A stretch of 64,000 nucleotides of DNA from positions 1,674,001 to 1,738,000 of the forward strand of contig JBBPHT010000007.1 in assembly GCA_038021145.1 (NCBI GenBank). Reading direction: 5' to 3'. Of this stretch, positions 1-11,886 are shown one piece after another. Numbering within the stretch: the stretch's first letter is position 1; every line of letters starts with the position of its first letter. Source of the DNA: Phyllosticta citriasiana (Eukaryota > Ascomycota > Dothideomycetes > Botryosphaeriales > Phyllostictaceae). Made by a program: the position numbers and the translations under genes. Under the pieces are notes generated by a model. It made no database searches, was not told the origin of the DNA, and worked only from the letters and a program-made list of their open reading frames with translations.

Positions 1-3000
1 ACTTGAAGTAATGGTGAGAATTGCTCGGTGTGTTTGGACTGGTTTGGGGAGACGCACCGCCTTTGTATGTTGAAGGTGGGTCAGATGCCTTCTTCTAGGC
101 TTCCTTCGACGCAGCTGCCTATGCGAGGCAACTTTGTCTTGCAACTCCCGCATGTGCGAGTCACACGGCGAGATGTTCGACACGACACGTGAGATCAATT
201 GCCTCTCTCGATACAGACAGCGGGTGAGACTTGCTTCGCCGCGAGCTCCCTCAGCAGAAGATTTGGAACTCAATCACGAGTCACAATTCTGAGATCTGTT
301 GGGATTATTCTAGTTCTCGATCAGTAAATATTGTCAAATATACGGAGTGTTTGGACAGTATATCTATAGTGTAAAACAAAATGGAGTTGCGACACCAGGT
401 CAAGCTGGTCCAGGAGCTTGCACCCTGAACCCTTTCTCATACCCAGAGACGATGTGAGCAGGCTGCAACGAAGAGACAGAAGAGCACCTCGAGTCGACTA
501 GCCCGTAATCTATCGCAGTTCTCCCCGCCAGGACGATTTCAAATTGTGGGTTGCCTTGGTGAACGACAAGGAAGCGTGTGTGGAAAGTTGGTCGTGATTT
601 GGTAAGGCTCCAGTCGAGGTCGGCATATCCTTTGAATTTTATCTTTCGTCCGTAGAAGTCGATTTCTCTCTCATGTTCTTGAATTTCTAAGCCCAAAATC
701 TCAACGACGACGGGCATTGATAAGAGGTTTGCATCTAGGTCGAGAGGGGGGCACCATAGCATGAGAACTCTCGATATTCGTCGTCCGATTCCGATGTATA
801 GGAAAATCCATGCTGTTGCAGTTTGTTGTCCCGGATTGAACTGTGGCAATTCTGTCAGCTTTGGTGGAGTGATGGGTTTACGGAAGGTGCAAGCAGAGGC
901 TCATGACGACTAGAAAGCTTTATACTTTTCAAGAACTTGGAGCACATTACTTCCAACAGCTGCAGGGTATCTGGTGAGGAAGATTTGGGGCCAAGGTCGA
1001 AGGGAGTCAACAAACTGCGAGCGGCCTCTGAGGTAGATCAGGCGTTATACCTGACCAATGCGGCTCTGCGAACCGAATCAATATGACTGCTTAGTCCTGC
1101 AACACCATGCCAAATTTCTGCCTGACGGCCTGAAGAGTAGAAATGGCACCATGGGCTGCGAAGCGTTGAAGATATTGACCCCGAAGCTGGCCCCCAAGGA
1201 AGCCCCAGTTGGCGCGCATGTAGATTCTCTTCGAAGGATGAAAGCCAGACCAATGACTAACGGTCAAGATTGTCCCAGTCTGATTGCACTGTGCATGTGA
1301 GATCCCTGTTTGGCTGGCAGGCTGAACAGTGTGTCTGCTGCATTGCGTCTTGCGTGTGACCCCGATTTGTTAACATCAAGGATTCATCACTATGGAGCCC
1401 TGTAGCGCCCGCGAATTGGTCCAGCCCTTGAATACCAGAAACGAGTATGCCTTGTCATGCCGCTGCGGTTAGCCCTAACAGTGCACTCACCAACCGTACT
1501 TGAAAAAACGGTGCCCATGTGGCCAATGCTGAACCCAGAGCTGATCATCAATTGACGCCGCCTATTGTTTCTATTATCACATTCTCTGTACTATGTCGTT
1601 TCGATGGAAGCCAGGTTCGGGATTGTGATTGTATTCAATATCCTAATATCCATGTGTCTGGGCCTTCTTACGCACGCCAAGAGGAGTGAGATTTTCGCCG
1701 TGACTGCAGCATTCTCTGCCATACAAGTCGCGTTTGTGCAGGCAGGCGATGCGACACAGGCGACCGCAGCGGGGTCATGACGGCATAATTGGTGAAAGGC
1801 TTGAAGCTTCAGATACGTTACCTTACTCCTTCTTCTCGGTTCTTGTCATTTCCTTTCCGTACCATCACAAACGAACGTAGGGAAGATTCGAGAGAGATTG
1901 GTAGAGTTCTCAACATTTTTTCTCTGCTTCTTCCCTCCAAAAGTGATGTCTCTTATCATCTGAGCAGGTTCGGGGAGGAAACAACAGACATTGCTTTAAG
2001 AGTCCCAAGTGCCGAATTTGGATGGATAGTAGAAATTGACCAAATAAAACATAAGGAGAAGGGGTCTTCGATCAAGATAGGGAAAAGAGAGGAAAACATA
2101 CGTGCAAACCCGTCAAACTCGATCGAAAAGGAGCCGACAAACGTCCATTCACAACGGAGGATCTAAGACAAATTCAACTCACCGGGGCCTTTGACCCGAC
2201 CGACCCAAAATGAATCAAGCTTTCCGTGGCCAGGAACTTGCCACGAAATTCAATTGCTCGTTGCAGATATGTAAAAAAGGATGGGGGCAAAGACTGTCGC
2301 CACAAGCGCGACGGTCCGTCCCGCCTGTGTAATCTTGCTTGAGCCAAGCCATAGCAATCAACTCCCACTGACAATTGTTGAAGCCAGCACAAGAACCGAA
2401 GGGTCCAGAGGCCGCCGACAAGCACCACGGCCCGTCCCGTCTGAGGTGCAAATTCCGCCCGCACTGCTGGCTGAGGCTCTGTTTCATGCGCCTACCTGCA
2501 AGTCACGCTGTGGCGCAATAGACGATTTCTGCCTAGCCGTCGGTCGCATCCTCCGTTGATATGTCGGGCAGCCGAACGCTCGGAAGATAAACAGCACCCA
2601 GTCGGAGATTCAGATGGACGGGACGGATCGCTTGAGGAACGTTACATGATCTCCAGCTCAACTACAATGAGACCGACTTTGTGTGCTCCATGTCGACGGA
2701 CGGGTGGAGCACCAACAAGCAAACGAGAACCAGAGAGGTATGCGAGAACAAGGCTGAACTTGTCGTTGGTAGTTGTAGGAAAGGGGAATGTGAGAAGCGC
2801 TCGTGATGGGCCACAGCTGGCGGCCTTGGTGTTGAGAAAGGCGGGCCTATCAAAAGGCGCCGTTTAGCTTCCCCATGTCTCAACTGTGATTGGCTCGTCG
2901 GCTACTCAGCGATAAGGATAGGCAAGCTACCGCGTCATGCGCCTAGGAATCGAGCATCCCTGCAACCGGACCAGCCTCATGTCCTCCGCCCACCACCACC

Positions 3001-3187
3001 CGACTTGCTCACCACCCACGCGCTCCTGTGGTGCATCTTACTCCTTGGAGGAGCTTGCCATAGCTCTCGTCTGAATCCATCTCCTTAGATCCACAGTGCC
3101 TCGCTCCCAGGCTTTCTCCAGATTCCCGCATCTTCAACCACCACCGACAGCGGCTGTCCGGACGCGAAGCCGACCTAATCGCCCATT
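1..3187. other. Gene-poor left edge
   Basis: Apart from the protease-like fragment described separately, no convincing coding region is visible in these 3.2 kb. The open frames are short, overlap on both strands and show no domain pattern. The last 200 bases before 3188 are pyrimidine-rich and are probably the 5' leader of the transporter gene. Confidence 0.5.
400..882 (-). pseudogene. Degenerate aspartic-protease-like (retropepsin-fold) fragment
   Basis: An open frame running from about 882 down to 400 without a good ATG contains DANLLSMPVVVEILGLEI, then FYGRKIKFKGYADLDW, then FHTRFLVVHQ and FEIVLAGRTAIDYGL. This is the order of a retropepsin-like fold in fungal stand-alone or retroelement proteases: an Asp-centred loop followed by 'isxxvvexLgLe', then a Phe/Val strand, then 'f.ivLGr..i'. 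The expected catalytic Asp-Ser/Thr-Gly is not intact; the sequence reads LDLDANLLS. The first 30 residues look non-coding. I infer a decayed gene or retroelement remnant. A last exon of a larger gene is possible but no upstream exon was found. Confidence 0.4.
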
Positions 3188-4796
3188 ATGGCCTCCAAGG
3201 CCGTCGTACCGTTCCTGGTCAGCATGATGCTGCTGACCGGCGTCTGCAATACGCTCTTGACAAAATATCAGGTACAACTGGCATTGTTCACAGTCCATCC
3301 GCTGCAACACCGCTGACATGGGCATCTATCTGCCAACAGGACCAACAGTGCGTGCGCAACTGCGACTCCAAGCACCCCGAATACTTCGAGCAGCCCGTGA
3401 TCCAGACGCTCCAAATGTTCATCGGCGAAATGGGCTGCTGGCTCGTCGTCGGCGGCTTTGCGCTGTACCAGAGCTACATTGCCAAACGGCGCGGCGCCGA
3501 GTCGGGCGGCTACGAACCAGTGCCACGGTCGTCCGTCGACAACAATGACAACGAAGGGCCTGGGACCGCAGAGACTGAAGCCGAAGAAACTCCTGACAGC
3601 GGCAGTACCGAAGTGGAGGACGGCGAGGTCGCGAATCCGCTGAAGCCAGTGCCCTCGCACGCCAGCGATGGACACAACCGCGTCCCGCTCACTGGCTGGA
3701 AGGTCACGTACCTGGCGCTGCCGGCGGTGTGTGACATTGCGGGTACGACTCTGATGAATGTCGGACTGCTTTTTGTCGCCGCTTCCATCTACCAAATGAC
3801 TCGCGGCGCGCTGGTGCTCTTCGTCGGCCTGTTCTCCGTCCTCTTCCTTAAACGTCACCTGAGGTTGTACAAGTGGGCCGCGCTGGTCATTGTCGTGCTT
3901 GGTGTGATGCTCGTTGGACTGGCGGGTGCCATTTCAAAGGACGACAAAGCGTCGCATGGGTCGAGCATTGACGCTGATGCTGCAGGACACATGTCACCCC
4001 AGACGCCCATGGGTGGGAACAAGAACGCGCTGTCCGGATCCATCTTGGTGCGGAGCCTGCAGAGCGTCATGAACACAGCCGAGGAACAGCAGCCCACCGC
4101 GGCGCCGCTGGCAGTGCGCACAATCATCGGCGTGCTACTCATTGCCGGCGCGCAAATCTTCACAGCCACACAATTCGTGCTCGAGGAGAGCATCATGGAG
4201 AACTACGAGCTGGAGCCGCTCAAGGTAGTGGGCTGGGAAGGCATCTTTGGCTTCCTCGTCACCGTCATCTGCATGGTGATTTTACACGCTGCAGTCGGCC
4301 AGACGGATGCAGGACGCTATGGCTACTTTGACGCAAAGGAGGGACTGCGCGAGATAACGCACTTCCCGGCCATTGCCATCACCAGCCTGCTCATCATGGT
4401 CAGCATCGGGTAAGCTTGCTCTCTGTCACCCCGTCCCATCCCAAAAGTCCTCACCCATTCACCCACTAACCCTTCCCTCTCCCCAGTGGCTTCAACTTCT
4501 TCGGCCTCTCCGTCACGCGCACCGTCAGCGCCACGTCGCGCGCCACCATCGACACATGCCGCACGCTTTTCATCTGGATCGTGTCGCTGGGTCTGGGCTG
4601 GGAGACTTTTAAGTGGCTGCAGGTCGTCGGCTTCGCGCTGCTCGTTTACGGCACTTTCCTCTTCAACGATATCGTCCGTCCCCCGCTGCAAGCATGGCTT
4701 GATTGGAAGGGAAAGAATGCAAAGGACAAGCATAGCGATAGGCGTGCGTCTGGTGTCGATGAATTGTTGCCTGAGGGCCCGATTGAGCATGTGTAG
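3188..4796 (+). CDS. SLC35F6-like multi-pass transporter of the drug/metabolite (nucleotide-sugar) superfamily
   Basis: Three exons (3188-3271, 3340-4409, 4487-4796) join in frame to 487 residues. The N-terminus MASKAVVPFLVSMMLLTGVC, followed by NTLLTKYQ and the segment FEQPVIQTLQMFIGEMGCWLV, matches the pattern of SLC35F6 (human C2orf18). About ten hydrophobic segments follow, including a pair in the middle (GTTLMNVGLLFVAASIYQM, ALVLFVGLFSVLFL) typical of EamA/DMT repeats. A hydrophilic Glu/Ser-rich loop lies at roughly residues 60-110 and a second at 210-260. The family sits in lysosomal/vacuolar or other endomembranes; the substrate is not defined by sequence. The second intron carries a CTAAC branch site. 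The start is the first ATG after a stop and gives the conserved N-terminus. Confidence 0.88.
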
Positions 4797-6117
4797 GGTA
4801 GGGTAGGGTCGGGTCGGGTGAGAAAGGGGACAGTGTGCGTTGGATGATTGTGTGGCTGTGTGTCTCGTGGAAGAAGGTCGCCGCCCGCCAGGCGCTGCGT
4901 ACCTACCTACCGGTAGCGTTGCTCGACTCTCTGCGAACGCCGTGCCATGTGTGCATCAAATCCGCGCGTCTACCATCGAAAGCGCAAACAACAACACCCC
5001 ACGCGACCGCCACGACCACCACCGAGACCGATCAACCATCCTACCTCTGAGTGGCGAAGACCCACGGCGCCGAAGCCTCTATCTCCCCCATCACATAGAT
5101 GGAAAGACGCAGACAGACGGCACCAGCATCTCCTCATTTCATTCCATCTCATCTCATTTCACCTCATTTCACTTATCTTTTGCGGCGTCGCTTTCAATTT
5201 GCACGCGGGGAACAGGGGTGTCTTTTTTGGGCATTTATGTTTGTATGTGTGACAAGGTAGTTATGGCACGGTATGGCACGGTATGGCACGGTAAGGGTAG
5301 GGCAAGGGTATGATGTGGGTCAGATGAAAGGTGCGGTGGAAGGGTAGGAAAGATGCGAGTGAGAGTAGGGAGGATTCGTAGGCGAATACGTACTTTTGGG
5401 TAGCGAACATGTAGATAGCGCGGTTGAAGGGCGTGGCGTGGTATCGAGAATGGCAAATTTTTTCAGAAAAATAGCTCGTGAGAATGATAATGGTGTTGGA
5501 TGAGGTCGATGTTGAGGGGGAGGTGGCTGTGAGGCATCGCTACCTACATTGAGAGGGGAGAGGCTGGCGTATGACAGCCGCCTACTTAAACCGTGTCCCC
5601 GTGACATCTCCGCCCCTCCCATCCTTACACATTCACGCACTCAAGAGATACACAAAGCAGCAGTATACGGCCGTCCAGTTCAACTGACTTGGTGAATTGG
5701 CCTCGAGTAGCAGACACGACGATTCAGTCGCCGCCCACTTGTCCATCCATCAGTGCGTGTCCCCCTGTCAGTCTCTCTATCAGTCCATTCATTCATTCGT
5801 AACCCTTCCGTAAACTTCTAGCCACAAACTCCGCCCACAAAAAAGGTTACCGACCGACAGACCCAGCCAATCTTCAAAACGCCATTTGAACTATTTGTCT
5901 AGTGTGTGGTGTAAGGAGTCGTATCCCGATCTGTATCCACCATTCATCGTACATGCGACGAAGGCCTGCTAACTGGGCAGCTAGTCAGCCAGTCATCGCA
6001 TCGACAAGGCCCGAGGCAGATAAAAGGAGAGGCAGAGCCCACGTCCTCGTAAAAACCATCCCCTCACCCACCGGGCAAACGAGGGAACCATTCCACTGGC
6101 CCCAGGGAGTTTTCCAC
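4797..6117. other. Intergenic, convergent 3' ends
   Basis: No gene recognised. This lies between the transporter stop and the 3' end of the GTPase gene. It holds short direct repeats: GGGTA/GGGTC steps at 4797-4820, three GGCACGGTAT units at about 5265-5292 and repeated CATTTCATCTCATTTCA steps near 5137-5170. Probably two 3' UTRs and spacer. Confidence 0.5.
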
Positions 6118-9100
6118 TCAGTGCGAGTACGGAGCACCCGCATCGCCAAACGCAGGCCTGTTGATAGCTTGACTGCCAATCTCGCCCAAGACGGATCCGT
6201 CCGATCTCGCGGCGGCGTCAGCGCCGGGCGTCTTTGGGGTCGACTTGCTAGTGTCGTTGGCGTCAGCGCTGGCGGCGTTTTCCTTGTTGCCGTTTTGCGC
6301 AGCGAGGAGCTCTTCGGCAAGCGTGCGGCCGAGTGGGTGCTCGGCGGTGTCTGCCTCGTTGGCTCTGTTTGGTTCCTGCTTGACAGTCGAGTGGTCGTCG
6401 CCGCCCTCTTGGTCGTCTTCGTCCTGAGCGCCAGCATCTTCGTCCTGGGCACCAGCGTCTTCATCCCGAGCGCCGACATTTTCGTCGGCCTGCGCGGCCA
6501 CTTCGTCAGGGTCTTCTTCGCCTCCGAGAACGCGCTCAAAAACTTCTTCGGTAGTCTTCAGGATAGCTTCCACGTCGTCCCGCAGCTTCTTCTCAGTCGG
6601 GGACAGTTCGACGTCGGCAGTTCCGAGGTTACCAACAGCTGAGTTATAGTCGCGGTGGGCGGTGTTATAGATTATTGTGGCGCGCTCTGTCATCTGCTGC
6701 TGGACCTCGCCGCACATTTGGTCCAGGCGGGTCTTGACGGCCTTGCACGCGTCGCGGAACATGCGGTCCTGGTTCTGTGAAACGTGGTTGGTGACGTACG
6801 ACTTCATGCGGGCATAGGACCCTGTTCCACGCTCATCGGCCGCCACTTGGTATGCGTGCTCCATAGCTGAGGCCACGACGGGAACAAACTCTCGGTTAAC
6901 CTCTTTCTGGCGAGCATTGACCATTTCTACAATGGCCGACACCAATTCGTTGAGGAAACCTTCGTGGTTGCGCAACTGATTGTCCAATTGGTTGAGCCGA
7001 GCCATGCTGACGCCAACTCGACGCGCGCGCTGAGCAACCGCGTTGTGAAACGAGTGCAGCTCCCTCAGCGCATTTGCCTTGAAGTTCCGGACGTCCGTTG
7101 GCAGGCGTCGCTGGAACGCTCGCTCCCAGCCTGTTGCAATATCCTTGAGTATGGGAGCAGTCCTGGGTCTATTATCAGAGGTAAATCCTAGATTATAGAC
7201 GTGCACAAGGAATGAACTTACAACTCAGCGTTGAAGTCGCGCGGTCCGGACGCCCCAGAGTAGACACCACCTCTTCCAACGGTGGCTTTGTACGTGGACC
7301 AGTAGAGACCTCCCATGCTACGGGGAGCACCCCATCCAGACGCAGTTGGAAGTGCTATTTCGCAAGCCTTCTGGACCACCTTTTCGTAGTTTGAGTAGAC
7401 GTGCTCTGCCAGGGTTGCGGCCATCTCGAAGAGAGTCTTGTGCACAACCTTTTCAACATTCTGCTTTGCAGTCAGTCTCCAAGCGATCAGATTGCACCAG
7501 CCACGCTTACCTTTCTGAGCTCTTCGAGCTTTTGCTTGAGGAACGTTTCTTCTTGACGTCTTTGGTCAGCAGTAATAATGGCACTGGATCCTTCGTTTGT
7601 TGCCCAAAGGTTCATTGAAGTCAAGAACTGGCTCAGGTTGGTCAGGAATCGACGGGCACAAGCAATGCGACCAGCTTCAGTCAGCTGCTTGCAATGCGCC
7701 TGCAACTTGGGCACCTCAGTCTCGCAAATGTCTTTAAAGCCAGGAACGGGTTTGTCTCTCTTAAGCCGGTCGCAGAGCTTCTGGTACGCCCTACTGGATA
7801 CGCAAAAGACGGGTAGAGATCTCGCAACTTCGTCATAGTCGCGCAAATCGACTTCGGGATCAAATGCTTCGGCATCCTCTTCCTCAGCCGTCTCCTGGTC
7901 CAGTTCCCGGATGCCAGCCGCAAAGTCTTGCTTGATGGCGCCTCGGCTGTAGTCATTCCTGCCGTTGATGCAAAGCCGGCTGATTTGGTTGTCAATGGAG
8001 GCCTCGTTCTCTTTGAGAGTCTTAACCTCTTTCCGAAACTCCTTTATCTTCTCGTCAATCAAGCCACGCTCAGATTTAGCTTCCTTTTTCATGTCCTTGA
8101 GCTCTTGAACCTTTTCCTGGATCTGTTGCTCGGTGAGGGAATCACGATCTTCTGGGGTTTCATCTTCGGGCTCGCTCCGCGTAGCATCCGAATCGGCCTC
8201 GGATTCCTCGTCATCATCGATGAAGTCGTCATCTGAATCGTCGGATCTGGGTTTCTTCCTTGACTTCTTGGCTGGTGTGGCAGAGCGCTTTCTCTTTCCG
8301 CCGAAGGTCTCGGTTGGGGCGTAGACAATTTTGCCGTCCGCACAGTCTTCGAGCAATTTGTCCCAGACATCAATCTTTTCGTCACAGTCTTCGATTGCGT
8401 CCGAATAGACCTGCCTGGATTCTTTACACTCTTCAATGCTGTTTTGCAAATTTCGAATCTCGCCGCGGACGTCATCAAGCTCAGACCACATCCCCGAGAC
8501 AGTCTCGTCAAGATTCAAGCCGCTGACAGCCTCCTGAAGCGAAATATCGTCCGTTTTGGAGCAAATGAAGGTGACGTTGTTGTAAGTTCCATCGAGCTTA
8601 AGCTGTCTTTTGAAGGTATCGCCAAGCAGCTTTTTGGCCGCCTTGTCGTCGACGGCTCGCGTGATTGGCGCCACAATCCACAACCCACTGCATTGCTTCA
8701 TGTAGCCCTCGGCGACGGCCGCACGCGCAGCGTTGGAGTCTTGGACTCCAGGAAGATCAACGACCACGGCGCCGGTAGACAACGCATCCGCCTTGGTGTA
8801 GATCTTGACAACCTTGATGAGCGGCCAATACTCCATTCTCTTTTTCTCCTTGCTATCTTTTTGCTTCTCCTGAGAGTCGACAAAAAATTGCAAGCGTTTG
8901 TAAAAGTCAGCAGGGTCCGACTGGCTGATTTGCTTTGTCGTGCCAAGCAAGCTCTGAACTTCTTTAGCAAGCTTCTCGGGGCTTGCAGCGGCAATCATTT
9001 CCCTGGTCTTTTGCGGATACACAGCCTTGATTTTGGCCCATGCGACGCCAGCTGGTTTCAAGTTAGCACAGTGGAATTGGCGATCCCATATCACACTCAC

Positions 9101-10736
9101 CTTCAGAGTCAGAGTTGGAACTGTCTCGGGACACATTGCCATTCCCGTCAAGTAAATCACTGTACAGGACTTGCAGTTCTTTCAGCCAATCATCGTACTT
9201 GATGAACTCGATTTCTGCCCTGTACCTTTCGTAGCGGTCGTTGCTTTCGTTCCAGGATAGTTCTGTCACCACGGCCGTGCAAGCACGCATGCAATTCGTC
9301 GGAACAAGACGTTCTTCATCGAGTATTGCGTTGATTACACTGCTCTTGCCAGCTCCAGTGTTGCCAACGACGCCAAGGATGGTCCTGTTCTTCAGGTTCT
9401 GACTCTTCAGATTGTGAATGAATTTCAGCCATTCCTTCGCATCTTGTTCTTGTTGCTGGCACCCCTCAAGCGGCTGTTCAATCTTCCCAAGCAGCCTGAG
9501 AGCTTGCTTGACGCCAGCTTCCAGACACTCGAGATCATTCTCCAACATGAGCGTTTCGAGCGACTGGTTCTGAAGTTCAGGCTTGGCCATTTTTGCGACT
9601 GGGGCAGGAGCTTGATGCGCCGGATTGTCACGAGCATTCAGAGCTGGTTGATTGATGCCATGGTGTGCGATTGGTGAAGGTTGTTGATAGGGTTTCATAG
9701 GAGGTTCACCTGGGTGACCGCTACCCTGAGGTCTATAAGGTGGACCACTTGGAGTGCTTCCATAGATGAGTACAGGGAACTCTTGAGCATTCGCAGGGGT
9801 CCCAGGCAATCCAGTGACCGATTGAGGCGTAGGAAGCTGCCTGTAAGGCGAGTGAGGTGAAACATGCTGCGTCAATGACTGCACAGGCGGAGCAGCGTTG
9901 GGTTGAGGTTGTGGAGTGCCCAAAGTTGAGGCGACTGTCGACAGTGATGCGTGCGTTGGAGTCGGCGTTGTAGAAGCGAAAGGAAGAGGAGAGTCCGCTG
10001 TGAGATGTGGATGTCGTTCGAGGCCACCGTTGCCCGTAAATGTGCCATTAAGGTCGAGTAGAGATGGAGAAGGGCGCGCCGAAGTGGCAATTGATGATTG
10101 GCGAGAATGGGCTGGTGAAGTACCGACGCTCAGAGCGGGCCTAGCTTGCAGTGCCGGAGAGCTTGAAGACGCAAACATGACACTCGGATCGGCAGAAGCG
10201 ACAGCTGCCCGGGCATTTTGTGCATTGGGGCTGGCAGGCGCAGGTGCAGGTGCAACTGAAGGAGCCGATGCGGCAGAAGTGGGACCGTCAGCCATCGGCT
10301 CGTTGTCTACCATCAGAACAACCAGTTTGTCACCACTGTTTTGTCAGCGATCGATGCTAGTTGCGCAAGGGCAAGCACTCACAAGAAGTTGAGCTCGGAA
10401 AGCTTCGCACTGTCTTCAACAACGCTCGCGCCCGCGACAAAGCGGGGAGGTGGCCCTTGGTCTTGTCTTTCTTCGTACTTCTCTCGGACTTTGCTCATCA
10501 ACGTTTTCTATCCAAAAAAGTCAATTTGACGCAGTTCATCTGAACTGGACAATCAATACCGGCTTGCCCTTCAGCCAGAGAAAGTGCTCTTGCTCTAGCT
10601 GTCGACCCAGGTCGGTGCCATTGAAGAGGACCGCAACTAGAATCTTATTCTCATCCAAGCTGCCAACAAGGTGTTCTGGTATAATTTGCTTGGCAGCATC
10701 TCTGACGCGGAGGTATTGATCCTCTGACATGAGCAT
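6118..10736 (-). CDS. Large dynamin-type GTPase, nuclear GTPase SLIP-GC-like
   Basis: Six exons (10736-10560, 10507-10383, 10335-9101, 9051-7511, 7460-7222, 7168-6118) join with correct phase at every junction to about 1,455 residues. Visible GTPase motifs are the P-loop GVVGNTGAGKSS (about 423-434), a Thr candidate in MRACTAV, G3 VVVDLPG (about 609) and G4 CSKTDD (about 674). The insert KRKRSATPAKKSRKKPRSDD followed by an acidic stretch (about 764-810) looks like a nuclear localisation signal. A heptad-rich helix precedes a long helical C-terminal half. Vertebrate SLIP-GC is a nuclear GTPase; the fungal role is unknown. The tail carries a repeated DEDAGAQ unit and ends disordered. The first two exons add an N-terminal module of about 100 residues that I do not recognise. 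A shorter start at 10313 is possible, but the upstream exons splice in frame through GT-AG introns, which favours the long form. Confidence 0.8.
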
Positions 10737-11610
10737 GGCGCTATGCGGTAGGTACCTGGTAAGAGCCCTTGAGGGCGGCGGACGTTAGATGACGCAGGTT
10801 TGTGTGGCGCGAGCGAGGCGTGGCCCAGTTGGGAGAAGGGAAATCACCTTTTGCGGTGACAAGGAGACGTGTTGGAGAGGTATGTGAACAATGAATGGTC
10901 ACAATGACCCATCAGGGCCGTTTGTGAAAAAATACAATGGCTGTTGCAAGTTGGGAAGAGGCGGAGGTGGGGAGGCGAGGTTAGGACGCGTCGCGCGTTC
11001 CGACAGGAAACACACACGAGTCACGGGCATCTCTGGGGCACCAAGCCAAATCAAGGCCATTTACAAACAATGTTTCCAAACACCCTATTTGTCGAGAGAG
11101 CACCCAATAAAGTGTCTGAAACAGTTCTGTCTGGAACGCCGAAACTTTTCACAGAAACTTTGGTTGGAGAAACTAAAGCGGGGTGTATTATTTGGACTCT
11201 TGTGGTTAGCCAGGCATCTTAACCGAGCAATCCCTGTGTCCATCGGTCTCCGGCCGGCCGTGGAAATCGACAGACACGTGATGCCAAATCGCAGTCTGTG
11301 GTGTTTATAGGCATTTGGACGGCTTCGATGGGCACTAGTGACCTAGAATCTTGACAGAATCCCAAAGCGCCATGTGCTGCGTACTTTGGGTCTGGCTACG
11401 TCAAGCAGCTTCGCGAAGGATGTACTGGCATCCGGCCATGATGCACTCCTCTTCTCCTGTGCATCGGCGCTTTCAGTCTCGAGAACGTCATGGAGGTCGA
11501 TTAGTGCGTGTCTGTCCTTTTTAATGACGTTCGAAGTATTCCTCGTTGGAGACGGACCATCTCCACAACCAACCCTCTCCAGCTTCAAATCACAACCTAC
11601 ATCATTCATC
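10737..11610. other. Divergent intergenic region
   Basis: This region lies between the GTPase start (minus) and the small LGDP-motif gene (plus), so both promoters should be inside it. Open frames here lack any domain pattern. A pyrimidine-rich CA leader directly precedes the ATG at 11611. Confidence 0.45.
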
Positions 11611-11886
11611 ATGAGTCCACCCTCAAACTACGACGCTCACAGCAGCAACCCCACGCAGCTTGGGGATCCCATCTCGCTCAAGGCAGAAACATCAAACAAC
11701 AACCACTACCTCGGGGCTCGAAGCACCTGGACACCGAATCGGACGACGCCAAGCAAGTTGAACAAGACGATGCTGGGGGACCCGGTCTCCTTGAAAGCTG
11801 AAAAGGGAAACCACAGAGACCCTGTGGATCACGACAACGGCCCGTCTGGAAGCCCGGGGGCTAGCCAGCGCATGTCAAGGCTGTGA
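11611..11886 (+). CDS. Small protein with two LGDP(I/V)SLKAE motifs
   Basis: A single exon of 91 residues, starting at an ATG preceded by CATTCATC. The protein contains LGDPISLKAE at about residues 17-26 and LGDPVSLKAE at about 55-64. Between them is a linker with GARSTWTPNRTTPSKLNKTM, and the C-terminal tail is polar and Gly/Pro/Ser-rich. I recall GDPxSLKAE-type motifs in short uncharacterised ascomycete proteins but know no function. No signal peptide, membrane segment or cysteine is present; it looks intrinsically disordered and basic-acidic mixed. The near-perfect internal repetition of a ten-residue motif, in otherwise non-repetitive DNA, argues that this short frame is translated. Confidence 0.62.
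   Translation: MSPPSNYDAHSSNPTQLGDPISLKAETSNNNHYLGARSTWTPNRTTPSKLNKTMLGDPVSLKAEKGNHRDPVDHDNGPSGSPGASQRMSRL

Noticed and set aside
5985..6642. Long frames on both strands over the end of the GTPase gene
   Set aside because: They are shadows of the GTPase C-terminal exon, which is in a third frame with consistent splicing and homology.
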